From positions 4,681,872-4,745,871 of the forward strand of contig NC_037601.1 of NCBI RefSeq assembly GCF_003073045.1: DNA of 64,000 nucleotides. The letters run 5' to 3'. Both the position numbers and the translations under genes were made by a program. The DNA comes from Pomacea canaliculata (Eukaryota; Mollusca; Gastropoda; Architaenioglossa; Ampullariidae). Shown here in pieces: positions 53,371 through 64,000 of this stretch. How positions within the stretch are numbered: the first letter of the stretch is position 1; each line of letters opens with the position of its first letter. A model generated the notes under the pieces. That model had not been told where the DNA came from, made no database searches, and saw only the letters and a list, made by a program, of their open reading frames with translations.

Positions 53371-54510
53371 ATAACACTTTGTGCTATTTCGAAAGCACCA
53401 CCCAAGAAAAGTGTTAAAAACCAACCCGAGTTGAGATATTCTCAGTAAGTCGCATAGTTCATAGTTCATTGTAAGAAAGAAACTCTCAATTGTCGGAATA
53501 CTCGTGTTACCTTCAGGAGACGCTCTCCTGCGTTCTCGCAGTTCTCACCCGGCTTTAGACAGCTCCACACTTTATTTTCCACAGATGATACAGAAGTAAA
53601 CTCTGCCACTGGCTACACGATGTCAGAAGAACCATTGTGTTTCTTGCCTCAAACCGTAGTTTTTGACAAATAACGACCAGAGACTTGCGAACAAAACTTA
53701 TATTAGACGTGAGCTGGCATTAAACAATAAATGTGGAACGAATTTTTGTCGAAACCTGATGCCAAGAAAACGAGTTTTTTCCCTCTTTTTCTTCCTTTTA
53801 TCATTCATCGTCTCGGATAATGTTACTTGAAGGTAAAATCTATCGCTTCACTGTTATAGTCCATCGTTCATCACTTTAACTCGTCTCTGGCCGTCCAGAC
53901 AACCGACCATGCGCGCGCACATACTCATCACACTGACATCCACCCACCACACCTCCCATACACCAAAACACACACACAAACACACACACACATCATTGAA
54001 AGAGTCACACGCAGACGACAAAGTGTTGTTCCAGTAGAAGGGGCAGACAACCCATTCACTTGACATCACACCCCCCACCCTCAGTTCCCAAATTTTGCTT
54101 GATATATTGGTGGCCGCCCTCCTCCCTCGTACACAAACGGTGGTGATGCCGGGCTCCATCAGCACGAGACAGATCAATACAGAAAAGTCTGCGCACAACA
54201 TCTGCTCGGCCTGAAAGACAACAAACCTCCGGCACTCTCGGGTGTTCCGCTCCTTCCCGGGGCCTGCCAGCGACAACCACAGTTGCCTTGGACACCGGAG
54301 CACGGTGGGGCTCCACCTGGGATGGACAGCGGCAGAATCGCCTGTTCCTGCCATGAATTTCTCTCAAAGGGACCTGTCACCTTCATCTTGTCCCATATGC
54401 CACGGGCCTTCGCGTGGTCCTGACGGGGCTCACGGAACCGAGACTGTGACCGAGGGTTTCTTGTCTGGCGCTGGGCAGAGTCCTGTCCTACTGTACTAAG
54501 GGTGAAAAGG

Positions 54511-54511
<1 letters not shown>

Positions 54512-54551
<40 letters not shown>

Positions 54552-54622
54552 GCACCACCACCACCATCCTCCTCCTCCATCTCCTCCTCCTCCTCCTCCT
54601 CCTCATCATCATCATCATCAAG
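54512..54622 (+). repeat. (ATC)n then (CAC)/(CTC)n trinucleotide array
   Basis: About thirteen ATC units pass into CACCAC and CTCCTC runs and back to ATC. It explains the Ser/His/Pro-run ORF at 54502-54720. Confidence 0.95.
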
Positions 54623-55444
54623 TGGTAGTTTTCGCAGTCTCCTCACTTGACAAAACCATTCTGTTGACTCAACAGTTACAGAGCCCTCTGAACTTTCTAA
54701 CCCACAATAACGAATATTAGACTACTTTAACAAAGATAAGGTCAAGTTACACAAAAAATCCTAATTATCGTTATTTACTTGACACACCGACCTTTCCTTC
54801 TCTCTCTCTCTGTTTAGGAAGTGTGTCCCAGCCATACACATTCTACATTTTTCTCAAGGTCCTTAACTGGACAAATATGAACAGGTCTGGCTGTTCTTCT
54901 ATAACCGTAAATATTTTGCCAAGCTGAGTCCAATGTTAGCCATGATTGTCCGGCTGTGTTTGCCAGTCAATGTGCGATACATTCTCCACAAACGAGACAC
55001 CCAACACTTGCTTTTATTTGTCGCTGCCCGGAAACGTCTACGTTTATTCTGCGTAAACATCTGTTTATCGTGTACAAGTATCCGTTTATCGTCAGCAAGC
55101 TTCAGTTTAGAATCACTTGTCAGATGTTGTTTATAGATGCCGACGGCACACAGACTCATGATTTCCGAGCCAAAAAAAAAAAAAAAAACAAAGAGTTTAT
55201 AGCTTCGGTGTCTTCCTTGAATTTATTTCGTGTTTATAAATATATTCTGTCGCTCAAACTGGAGGCACATACATCTTCCAGGAACTCTCAGTGGATTAGA
55301 TAAAGAATAGATAAATTGAAAAATGTTATCTTCGAGACGCCATCTTGTTCTGACATCATCTTAACTGCATTTTTTCAATTAACATGAGAACTCACTTTTG
55401 AGTTTGTTTGAAAGTTCCTTTCTAAATCTTTCTTACAAAAGCTA

Positions 55445-55555
55445 AAAAAAAAACAAAAACAAAAAACAAACAAACAAAAAACACAACAACAAAAAACAGA
55501 AACAAACAAAAGCAAGCCAAAACAAAACAACCAAACAAAACAAAAAACCGAAGAA
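55445..55555 (+). repeat. A-rich (AAAC)n-like tract
   Basis: About 110 bases of AAAAC/ACAAAC simple sequence. The Phe/Cys-rich minus-strand ORFs across it are artefacts of composition. Confidence 0.9.
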
Positions 55556-55836
55556 ACAAACCGGGACTTCGGCATCTATAAATATATTCATTGTTTTCGC
55601 TCACTGGAAGGAGACTCAGCTTTGTACTCTGAGTTTTGTAAATGCAATTAGTAGAAACTATTTTTTACACAACAGGGAGGAAATGCTGTCGTGATTGACA
55701 CACGCATGCGCATTCAAGATTCAGCTGCGAGTAACACGACTGCCTGCTGCTCAAGTTTCAAGAAACCAAAGCTGATAGGGACTTGGGTGGGGGACAGTAT
55801 GGCAGGGATGGGGGAGGAAGGATGCGACAGGATGAT

Positions 55837-55869
55837 GGGGGACGGGGATGGGGATGGGGATGGGGAGGG
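55837..55869 (+). repeat. G-run array with G-quadruplex potential
   Basis: Five runs of four or more G are separated by only two bases (AC or AT), followed by another G run. The pattern GGGG-N2 repeated fits the classic G-quadruplex rule. Confidence 0.8.
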
Positions 55870-55879
55870 TCTGAGGTCT

Positions 55880-58800
55880 AATCAAGAAGTAGCCGCACTT
55901 GCAATCACGTGTCTGCTTGACACCGGAAACAATCTCTCCGGTCCCTCAGTTGCAAGTCTTTTTCCTTACCTGACGAACAACCAGATGCAGCTCACTTCCT
56001 TCATTTTTTTTCATCCATTCTTCTTTTTCTTCATTTTTTTTGGTGTGGTTGTGTTGGGGAAAGGTAGGCGGGGTTACTCGCGATAGCAACTCTGACAAAA
56101 GTCTGGCAGGTGCAAATCTGTCGGTGAAGTGGTGGCATCATCCTCCCTCTCCTCCCTCCACCTCCATTCATCCCCCCCTCAGCCTCTCTACTAAGTCTTC
56201 TCGTAGGAAGCGGTTCACGGGGAAACCAGTCACAGTTGCGGCGAAGTCTCACAAAGTCTTCTCTACGAAAAGAAACGACGGAAAGCTTTTTTAGACATGC
56301 GCACTGCGTTACTGTGAACCGACCAATCTATCGACTTGTGGGATATGACGTGAATTCCCCGAGACACGCTCGTGGTGGTGGTGTAGCCTTATAGGCCTCC
56401 AGCCACCGACAGAGAGAGAGAGAACGAGAGAACGAGTAAGCGATGTAACAGGCGCGCTGGGCGGCCGCCTGGAAGTCTGTGGCGGCGGCGCCAAGCTGAG
56501 GGTTGATTGGAGAAGCTTGTCGAGTTGTTCCCAATCAGGAGAGGTGTGTGTTCCTCATTCTTGTCGCCTACTTATCTTTCTGCCAGACACAGCCCGCCCT
56601 CTGGCGGCCTCCCCCGTCCCTCCTTCTGCACCTTGCCATGACGAACACAGCAGGTGCAGGAACGCACAAGGAACCAAGCCCTAAACCTGGACCCTGTTCA
56701 CTGCAACTTTTCTCGCAGTTTACCATTCTCAGAAATTAAAACAAGAACACAGTATCTACAAACACATTTACATCCCAGGGCAACCAATGCTGCTTTTTTC
56801 AGGAGAAAAAGTATCATGCAGTCTTCGGAAAAATTGCTTTGATCATCTCTCCATCCCTGTACAGATAACAGAATAATGAAAAAATAGAAAAGTTTTAAAT
56901 CATCGTTCACAAATATTTTTCCCAGTTATTTTTCTCTGATGCTTTCTAATTTCTTATAGAAGAGGAAAATGTTAAGAAACATTTGAAATCTTTTAAGCAT
57001 TAACAAACATCTCAATAGAGCAGTTTGGTCCTCAGGGTATATGATAAGAATATTTATTCGTAATGCTTGTGATCCTAACCGATATAGAAGAGAGAAGTGA
57101 CAAATAAAAAATATATATATATTATAATTTCTGCTGCTTCCATACTTCTTGAAGCAGCATCAACTGCTCCCCACGATGCTGCAGGAAGTGCTGTGGAGGG
57201 CGGCGGCATCTGGATGAGCCCGACTTAGGCTCGTGACGTTTGCGGTGACATCACGCGGGGTGGACCGGCCAGCACACTTGTTGGAGCGCAGAAAGCCGTT
57301 AATCAGCGCGAGTGATAGGCTCTGGCGCCACGGCTCCTGTGTGCCAGCTGGCGTCCTCATCACTGACAGGCAGCAAGCTTCACTTTATTACGTTTTTGGG
57401 GAACTTTTTCACACCGAGGCAAAGATTCAAATCTTTTTCTGTTTTGCCTGTTCGTTCACGCGTGATGTGAGAGTGTGCGTGTGTGTGTGGCTGTGCGTAC
57501 GTGTGGGTGTGCGTTCGTGCATGTGTGTATAATCTGTGTGCGTGTGAGTGTGATTTGAGTTAGAGGTGGGATAGAGAGAAGAGAGGAGACAAAGGAACAA
57601 CAACATACCGACGAAAATATTTTCCACGATCCAACCCACAGTTTTTGCGGGTGGATTTGTTGTTTTTAAAGAGAAGGTCTTTTGAAGTAGAAAATTGCGT
57701 TATGATGAGTTATCAGCTGAGCTGTCAAACTTCCGACTGCCAGAAATTTTGTTTCATTAACTGCAGGCGGAGTCGATACGTACTCCTGTAACCTGTCAGA
57801 AATAACGTCACTTCCTGTACAGTCCTACCCAGGTGGCGGACAGAGTCTGGACTCGTTCTCGTGGAGACAAGGGTTCCGTCGGTCAAAATTCTGTCGACAG
57901 TTTTTAAGTCTGGAAGAGGAGGACATGGACTGAAGTACAGCTTCAAGAATTTATCGTTACAATTTCAAACATGTCGGGTGGTGGTGATAGTCGGGTGGTA
58001 GGGATAGAGGATAGGCAATGTGTATATCTCACGAAGAATTACCTGCATCCTTCATTGTGTTATATATATAAAAAGATCACATGTCTCCAGAGTTGAGCAC
58101 ACAAGTCGTCTGGACTATCATTCTCACAGCCTTCTCCGTGTATATATCCTTCGAACTAATTTTCCTTCTTTCACTCCGTGGTCAGTCCTCAACTAAAGCA
58201 AAACGGTCACGATTTAAAAACTCCTCCTTGTCCAGCCAGAATTTTTCCAGAAGAAATACTTACCAGATTTATCAGGGAAAGGTAAAGGCAGCGAAAGAAG
58301 GCTGAGCTCTGGCTAGTCACGGTGAACCACCTACATCCATATCACTGAGGCCACTAGGCTATGTGATGCTAAACATTGTGTGAGGATACACAGCACGGGG
58401 CCAGCAAGTACAGCAGCCTGAGTTGCGTCACGTGACGATGGAGGGCAATCACAGACTGGTGTTGTCGGGTGTGAAAACAATTTTCGCGAGTGCGGCCTGG
58501 AATTCGTATCAAAGTGAGCGCGCGCGGGAGCATATAATAGAATTTTCATTTTTGTGTGTGTGGATGTCGTGCAGCGCCGGTCTTTAACAGGCTGGTGCCA
58601 GAAAGTGGAATTGCACATAATGACAGCCGCTTACAGACCCTTCACGAGACTTGTGGAGACGATGTAACGAGTAATTTAAGATGACAGTTAGAGGACTGGG
58701 GAGACACGAGGTGCTCAGCTAGATGTCTCCCTGTTATTTCTACCCTTAGTTCCAGCCCCTACATGTTGTGTCTGTTAATGGCATCATTGCGTGTTGAAAT

Positions 58801-59027
58801 CAGAGTTTTGGAATCCGTTTTCTTTAATCTGTTTATTTGGGGCTTCAAAACATTTTTTTTTGATAATAAATTATAAACACACACATTTTTGTTCATTACA
58901 TTTACAGGGAAATGCGCACATACACTTACACACAGATTATACATAAATTATATGCATTTAGAATAGTATCTTTGCTTTCAGTGAAAAGAAAAACAATAAA
59001 AAATAAAAACAAAAAAAAAACAAAAAA

Positions 59028-59058
<31 letters not shown>

Positions 59059-62000
59059 AAAACCAAACAAAACAAAACAACTTCCCCCCCCCCCCAACAG
59101 TTTGGTTGAAAGAAAAAGTGTCTTTACAGCTAGAATTTGATGAACGCAGGACAGAAATCCTCCCAACGACTCAAAATGGACGAGTCAGTGCTGGATCACG
59201 TGACCTGATGAGGTTACAGTTTTGTACTTAACTAACACATTTCCGCAGGAGATGCTGACCCCAGTCATCTTCACGACAATCTCAAGACAAGCTTCGCCAT
59301 GAACTGAGTTGCTTACTTCTACTTGGGTGGATCAACCCGTGGCGTGGGACGCAGCTGCTGGCGTCAGTCAAACCGTCAGGTACGTCAGTCAAGTAAACAA
59401 CAACTGTCACGTGACCAGGTTTATTTTTGTCGTAGCTTGGCTGAGACTTGCAGCACAAGCAATTCATCTGCAAAAACTTTTTGTGAGTAACTAAGACGAG
59501 AATGCTTGACAGTCCAAACACATTTTCTTTCTTTTGTGGTTGAAAACAAGAGAGGTGGGTAGTCTTCAGATACAGGTTTTGTTGTTTAAGTGCCAGAATC
59601 CTTGGCCTAACGGTTAAAAAAGAACGTGATTCCCCAACAACAACCACACACACACAAACACATACACGCACGCATGCGCACGCACAGTCGCAGACTTTGA
59701 CGAAACCCGAGAATTCAAACACCGATTGAAAGTTTTGACAGCTGAAGGACAGAATTGCCGTCTGCACACATTCCCTCGTCTGGTGCTGGCTGTATTATCT
59801 CTGACTTGATTCACTGTGCCATCTTGACCCCCGCCATTGTCTCTCGCCGCGTGCCAAGCCGACCCCCGCAGTTTGCAGTCCACGCCGGGGACCGTTGATG
59901 AAGCATTTCCATTTTATGCATCTCGTCCTTGAGCCCCTGAGGGAGTTGCCGCTTGGCATGCAAGTCTTGATACTTCGGGGTAATTCGCTGGATGATAAAA
60001 CCTGGCAAGCCCCGATCAGTAATGGAGTTCCGTCCCCTTCGACCTGAAAGTGTCACCGGAAGTAAATGATGTATGTCACACAAAGGTCGTCGTTTCTGGC
60101 GTTTTTGACGGGGGTTCAAACGCGAGGTTATAAAAACGCAGTAGCAAACAAACAGACGAACATAAAACCTGAAATACTCCCCCCCCCACACACACACAGA
60201 CAGACACACTCACACAAGCAGAGATGTATGTTTGATCATCATGAGTTTATTCTCTGTAACTGAAAGTACGTTACTGCGTCTGTTAAGAATGCAAAAATAA
60301 AACACATATCCTGTGTAATATTACAATTGTTTAATCCAATTTATTTACTTTCTCTTACCTCACAATTCCTAATAATCCACATTTTTTCACAATTAGTAAC
60401 GAAGTATGGCCAGTGGAACTGTTCTTGCCCTCATTTTGCTGGCTTCACCTGTGTATTCAGTGAAAATATTTTGTGTGTGTGAGAGATTTGTTACCCCCGG
60501 TACTTTATTTGTTGGTGAATTCCTTGGACCTTGTGATGCTACCCCTTTCTTCAACATGAAGTCTGTCGGTCTTATAGAGGCCTGAATTTTCCATCCTGTC
60601 TCAAGTACCCCAATTATTCTCTATGTCGGTTAGACCAGCAGCTACCCGAACCCCAGTGTTTCTTTGTGAGTTTTCAGCTCAATATTTTGTATCATTGTAA
60701 TCTTGTCGCCTCATTTATAGAAACACACAATGACAGGGCGGGGCTCCTTGCCCCAGTCCCCTTGTGGACCCCCGCTGTGTGTCTGTTCCATAATAAAGTG
60801 GATGTATACAGCTTTTCTCTCAATCAGCTCAAAGTGCTGTACAGGTAGAAAACACACAGCTGGTCTCAAAAACAAGATGATTGGGAGTCCTGATAGTGTA
60901 TATCATTTGTTGCCCTGTCTCTAGTATTGAAATGATCTTTTAGAATGTTGACAATCCTTCGTGCACACTCGTTGTACTCTTTTACCTGACTCATTAACAA
61001 CTATCAATTTCACATTATTCTTTTTTGGAGAAAATCTCTAGAGTCAAGTTCTTTCTCTAGCTCGTGAACACCTGAGTTGGTGTGAGTCTCTTTTACATAC
61101 AGTTTGTTAATGTCACACAACTTTTTGTTTATCCTTCAATGAGCTCAAATGTTTATGAAGTTGATATATTGTTTTTGGTGCAGCTGGACTCAGGTTTCCG
61201 TCTGGCTTCCTTGTTAGTTTTTCAACGCTCTCACATTGTGGTTTTATTTTTTCTTCCATTCTTTCCATAAATCCTTTGCTAGCAAGTTCATCGTTGATTG
61301 AATCCTGAGATAATATAGAAGAGATAATAAATCTCCTATACATCTATAGTCGTAATAATTAATGGGATCAAAGAAAACTTTTGACCTAATGGCGCTAGTG
61401 AAGAAAAAGTCGAGGCACAGGAAGAAAAAAAAAATGGTGTTAGTGGCATCAGGCGGGAGCCTGCACTTAAAACAGATCATTCACAATTACTGTTAATGGA
61501 CCCTCAAGCTTGACCCATGACCTCAGAGCCAGGCAGTGCGCCTTCCAGTGCTTGCCGTTGTAATGGTGCCGGACGTCCCGCCGTCCAGCCGTCCAGCCCA
61601 CGGTGCCAGCACCACACCGCCCGCCGGGTCCTGGCAGCTCCACACACCAGCCCCGAGAGCCGCGCGCTCTAATTGGTCCACCGAGGACCATTTGGTGGTC
61701 ACGTGGGACAGGCTGGGCAATCCAGGGAAGGGTGATAATGCAGGATAGACAAAAAGGGTTGTGTCCCTTGGGCGCTGGCCTCGGCCGTGTTCCTGCTGTC
61801 AATGAGGGCAAGGGGGAGAAGGGGGGAGAGGGAGGGGAGAGGAATAAACGCTGCAGTCGCACCAGTCGTGCAGATTGGAGTGAGAGAAAGTCGTTTGTCA
61901 TTTGTCTGGGTCCTGGGTTTTGATGTTGCAGGCGTTGCAGCAGGAATGTTGCGGGTGTTGCATAAGGGGGGTTAACTCCCAGTGCAGCACCGTCTGACTT

Positions 62001-63540
62001 TGGTCTCAGAGTGCAGATGGGTTTAAGAGAGAGTAAATGCGACATTGTTATTATCGCCCTACTGCAAGCTTCTATTAAAGCAAAACCTGAGTTTAAAATT
62101 ATTTTCAAATATGTGAGTTTAATTCAAATTAAGAAACGTTAAAAATGGGAGATAAGTCACGTTTCTCACCATAAATTAGAAGCAGGTCAAGACTTTGGCT
62201 GGACGACGTCTCATGAGCCTACTCCCTAAACCTACACACTGACTAAAATATTTAGTCAAGATAGTAATAAAATTAATGTCAACAAAGTTGCTTGTCTAAA
62301 AAAAAAATTAACAAAGAAAAATGAGTTTTAAACCAACCAGCAACAGATACAAAATACAAGACAGCAAGGCAAGGATTATTAAAACGAATTTATCCTCTTA
62401 GGAAAAAAACATTAACATGCCAGCCACCCATACTCACTTACAAATTACATAGCCTCTAACGCAGGTACCTCTGACATAAACTGAGTTTACCTGACACAGA
62501 GTGCAGACACTTTTATCACCTGTGGCTTTTGATACAGACTAGTCTCGTGAAAGTCGCTGGTGCTGGGTTCACATTTCATGTTAGGTATGTCGCTGTTTTT
62601 CTGCTATCTCAGAGTAAGTCTTGTGTAAATATCAAGCACAGTCGATATCGAAAAAAAAAGCCCCAACAAAGAAACAATAAAGCAAAAGTAAAGGCCACTT
62701 CTTGTTGAAGGAAGGGGGATCACTGAAGATCGAAAGTCGTAGACACAAAATTATTGTTTTTCAGGTAACATGATATCAAACAGTAGAAATCCACTTTTTG
62801 CTTTTTATTGTGACTTAAGTTCCTTGCTTGTGAAAAACAGTGAAGAAAGTAGAATGGCTAAAAGTTAGAAAGTCGAGAAAGAAATTCAATTCGTTTGCAC
62901 TTTGGAGGGAAGAACAGTAAATTCAATTTATCTGCAATGGAGAAGAAAGAAACAGAGGTAAATACAAACAAAAAAGATTCGGTCCTGTCGTTGAAAACAC
63001 ATCCACAACAGAGAAATAAATAAAAGGGAAAGTCCGTTATTTTTAAGTTCGTACTTCCTGAATAGTTCGACCTCGTTGGCGACTGTAGACTATTTATTTA
63101 TCTCTAGTCCAGTCCACTACTCTTTAGAGATGATAAATAAAACTTTGAAGCTTTAATAAATCACTTGTTATCCCACTTTCTTACATAATAAGTACACCAC
63201 TTACAGACACTAATACACTTCGTAACACTGAATACCTATTAACCATAATAGTTATCGTGTGATCATAATATTAAAAATAATTAACAGACAATAAACTATT
63301 GTTGAAAAATAAAAAAAATGAGACTTTACCGATAAGAGTGAAGTGAAGGGTTTGAGTAGGAAACAAACATCACTTGCTATGATCAAAAGGATAAATACCC
63401 TTAAAGAACACTCCCCGCCAGAGATAAACCATCAGCTTCAGTCAATGGCTGACTGACCATCATGTCGTCACGCATTATTCACCCAGACTTTTCAAAATTC
63501 CATTCAGATACCTTACATTTCTTCAACTCTTTAAGAGGTC
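55880..63540. other. Non-coding stretch
   Basis: No gene is supported. GC-richer blocks lie at 56100-56660, 57160-57370 and 61500-61960. Simple repeats include a (TG/CA) run at 57470-57560, A-rich 58990-59080 and C9 at about 59086. The 213-codon minus ORF at 61467-62108 lies in GC-rich DNA, has no motif, and competes with long ORFs on the other strand. Confidence 0.5.
58990..59098 (+). repeat. A-rich (AAAAC)n tract ending in poly-C
   Basis: Repeated AAAAAC/AAAACA units run into a stretch of about ten C. It is simple-sequence DNA. Confidence 0.9.
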
Positions 63541-63564
63541 AAGAACACATCTTGGTTAACTAGA

Positions 63565-63645
63565 AAAAGTTCACTGCGTCTCTCGGGTATCGAACCTGCT
63601 AGTGTGCGCACCTTCAGATTTCTACGCCGCTACTGTAACCATCAT
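63565..63645 (-). mobile_element. tRNA-like SINE fragment (B box)
   Basis: On the minus strand, GGTTCGATACCCGAGAG matches the pol III B box exactly. About 45 bases before it lies TAGCGGCGTAG, a weak A-box candidate. It does not fold as a full tRNA by eye. It resembles the head of the SINE at 32837-32907, which has the same GGTTCGATACC. Confidence 0.45.
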
Positions 63646-63649
63646 CCTC

Positions 63650-64000
63650 TCTGACCCTCCTCCCCCCCCTGCACAGTCCCCCCCACACACACCTTACAAT
63701 CACTAGGTGTGTAGGTGAGCAGCACTATCGCTTCAATCCTCCAGCCACTGCCGCCAGCACTCCGCGGCCCCCATGCGGCGATCATGCGAAAGGCTCTAAG
63801 CAGCCCACCGGCACCATCGGGGGGGCTGGCAGAGTGGTCTGCACCGAATCTGGAGGAACCCGCCGAAAAGAAGCCGTTCTCCCTCCTCCCCATCCCCTTT
63901 GCACGTGCTGCACGAGCGAAGGTGTGGGGTTGCACATCGCGCCGCTCAATCTGTCCCACATGTGCTCCTCCGCACACGGGCTGGCGCCAGGCTGTCTACA
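63650..64000. other. GC- and CpG-richer block at the window edge
   Basis: GC content rises, with several CpG dinucleotides (for example around CCGCGGCCCC and GCGGCGATC) and C-runs near 63661-63685. It is open on the minus strand for 111 codons without a motif. It could be the border of a promoter region beyond the window. Confidence 0.35.

Noticed and set aside
53854..54354. 166-codon minus-strand ORF
   Set aside because: It overlaps long ORFs in other frames and on the plus strand, runs into CA and ATC repeats, and has no domain or splice context.
61467..62108. 213-codon minus-strand ORF
   Set aside because: It lies in a GC-rich island where stops are rare, has no motif, and both strands are open. 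A regulatory island is more likely.

Overview
This is eukaryotic nuclear DNA from an animal, most likely a mollusc and perhaps a gastropod. The evidence is small exons split by GT-AG introns, TATA/CCAAT promoters, an ARF-type GTPase pair, an animal-type transglutaminase, tRNA-derived SINEs, an APE-type LINE relic and many simple repeats. The phylum is inferred from the general look of the genes and repeats, not from a database match. There is nothing prokaryotic in the window.

Layout. Bases 1-700 hold what looks like the last coding exon and 3'UTR of an upstream gene that I do not recognise. Two tandem, same-strand paralogs of an ADP-ribosylation factor (ARF) like small GTPase follow, at about 4.93-7.3 kb and 9.36-12.6 kb. 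They share exon structure (four exons with identical splice phases), a promoter block and a conserved piece of intron 1. Each copy carries one single-base deletion in its reading frame, at a different place. A complete transglutaminase gene (plus strand, up to 16 coding exons, about 720-770 residues, catalytic Cys/His/Asp all present) occupies 13.7-23.2 kb. Its first exon may also be short of one base.

From about 24 kb to the end I see no intact gene. This 40 kb stretch holds SINE pieces, a LINE relic that has lost its reverse-transcriptase core (31.0-32.3 kb), a possible hAT transposon end (42.9 kb), a decayed intronless Lys/Glu-rich coding sequence (37.9-39.3 kb), many microsatellites, and several GC-balanced blocks with homeodomain-like TAAT cores that could be regulatory elements of a gene outside the window.

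The three main genes are not an operon. The ARF pair is a local duplication, probably with shared control: a Rel/kB-like site next to an inverted CCAAT box, a 9-bp inverted repeat, and a TATA box at conserved spacing. The transglutaminase is simply the next gene on the same strand. The observations I would follow first are the paired promoter architecture, the intron-1 hairpin that shows a compensating base-pair change between the copies, and the single-base breaks, which could be assembly errors or real inactivation.
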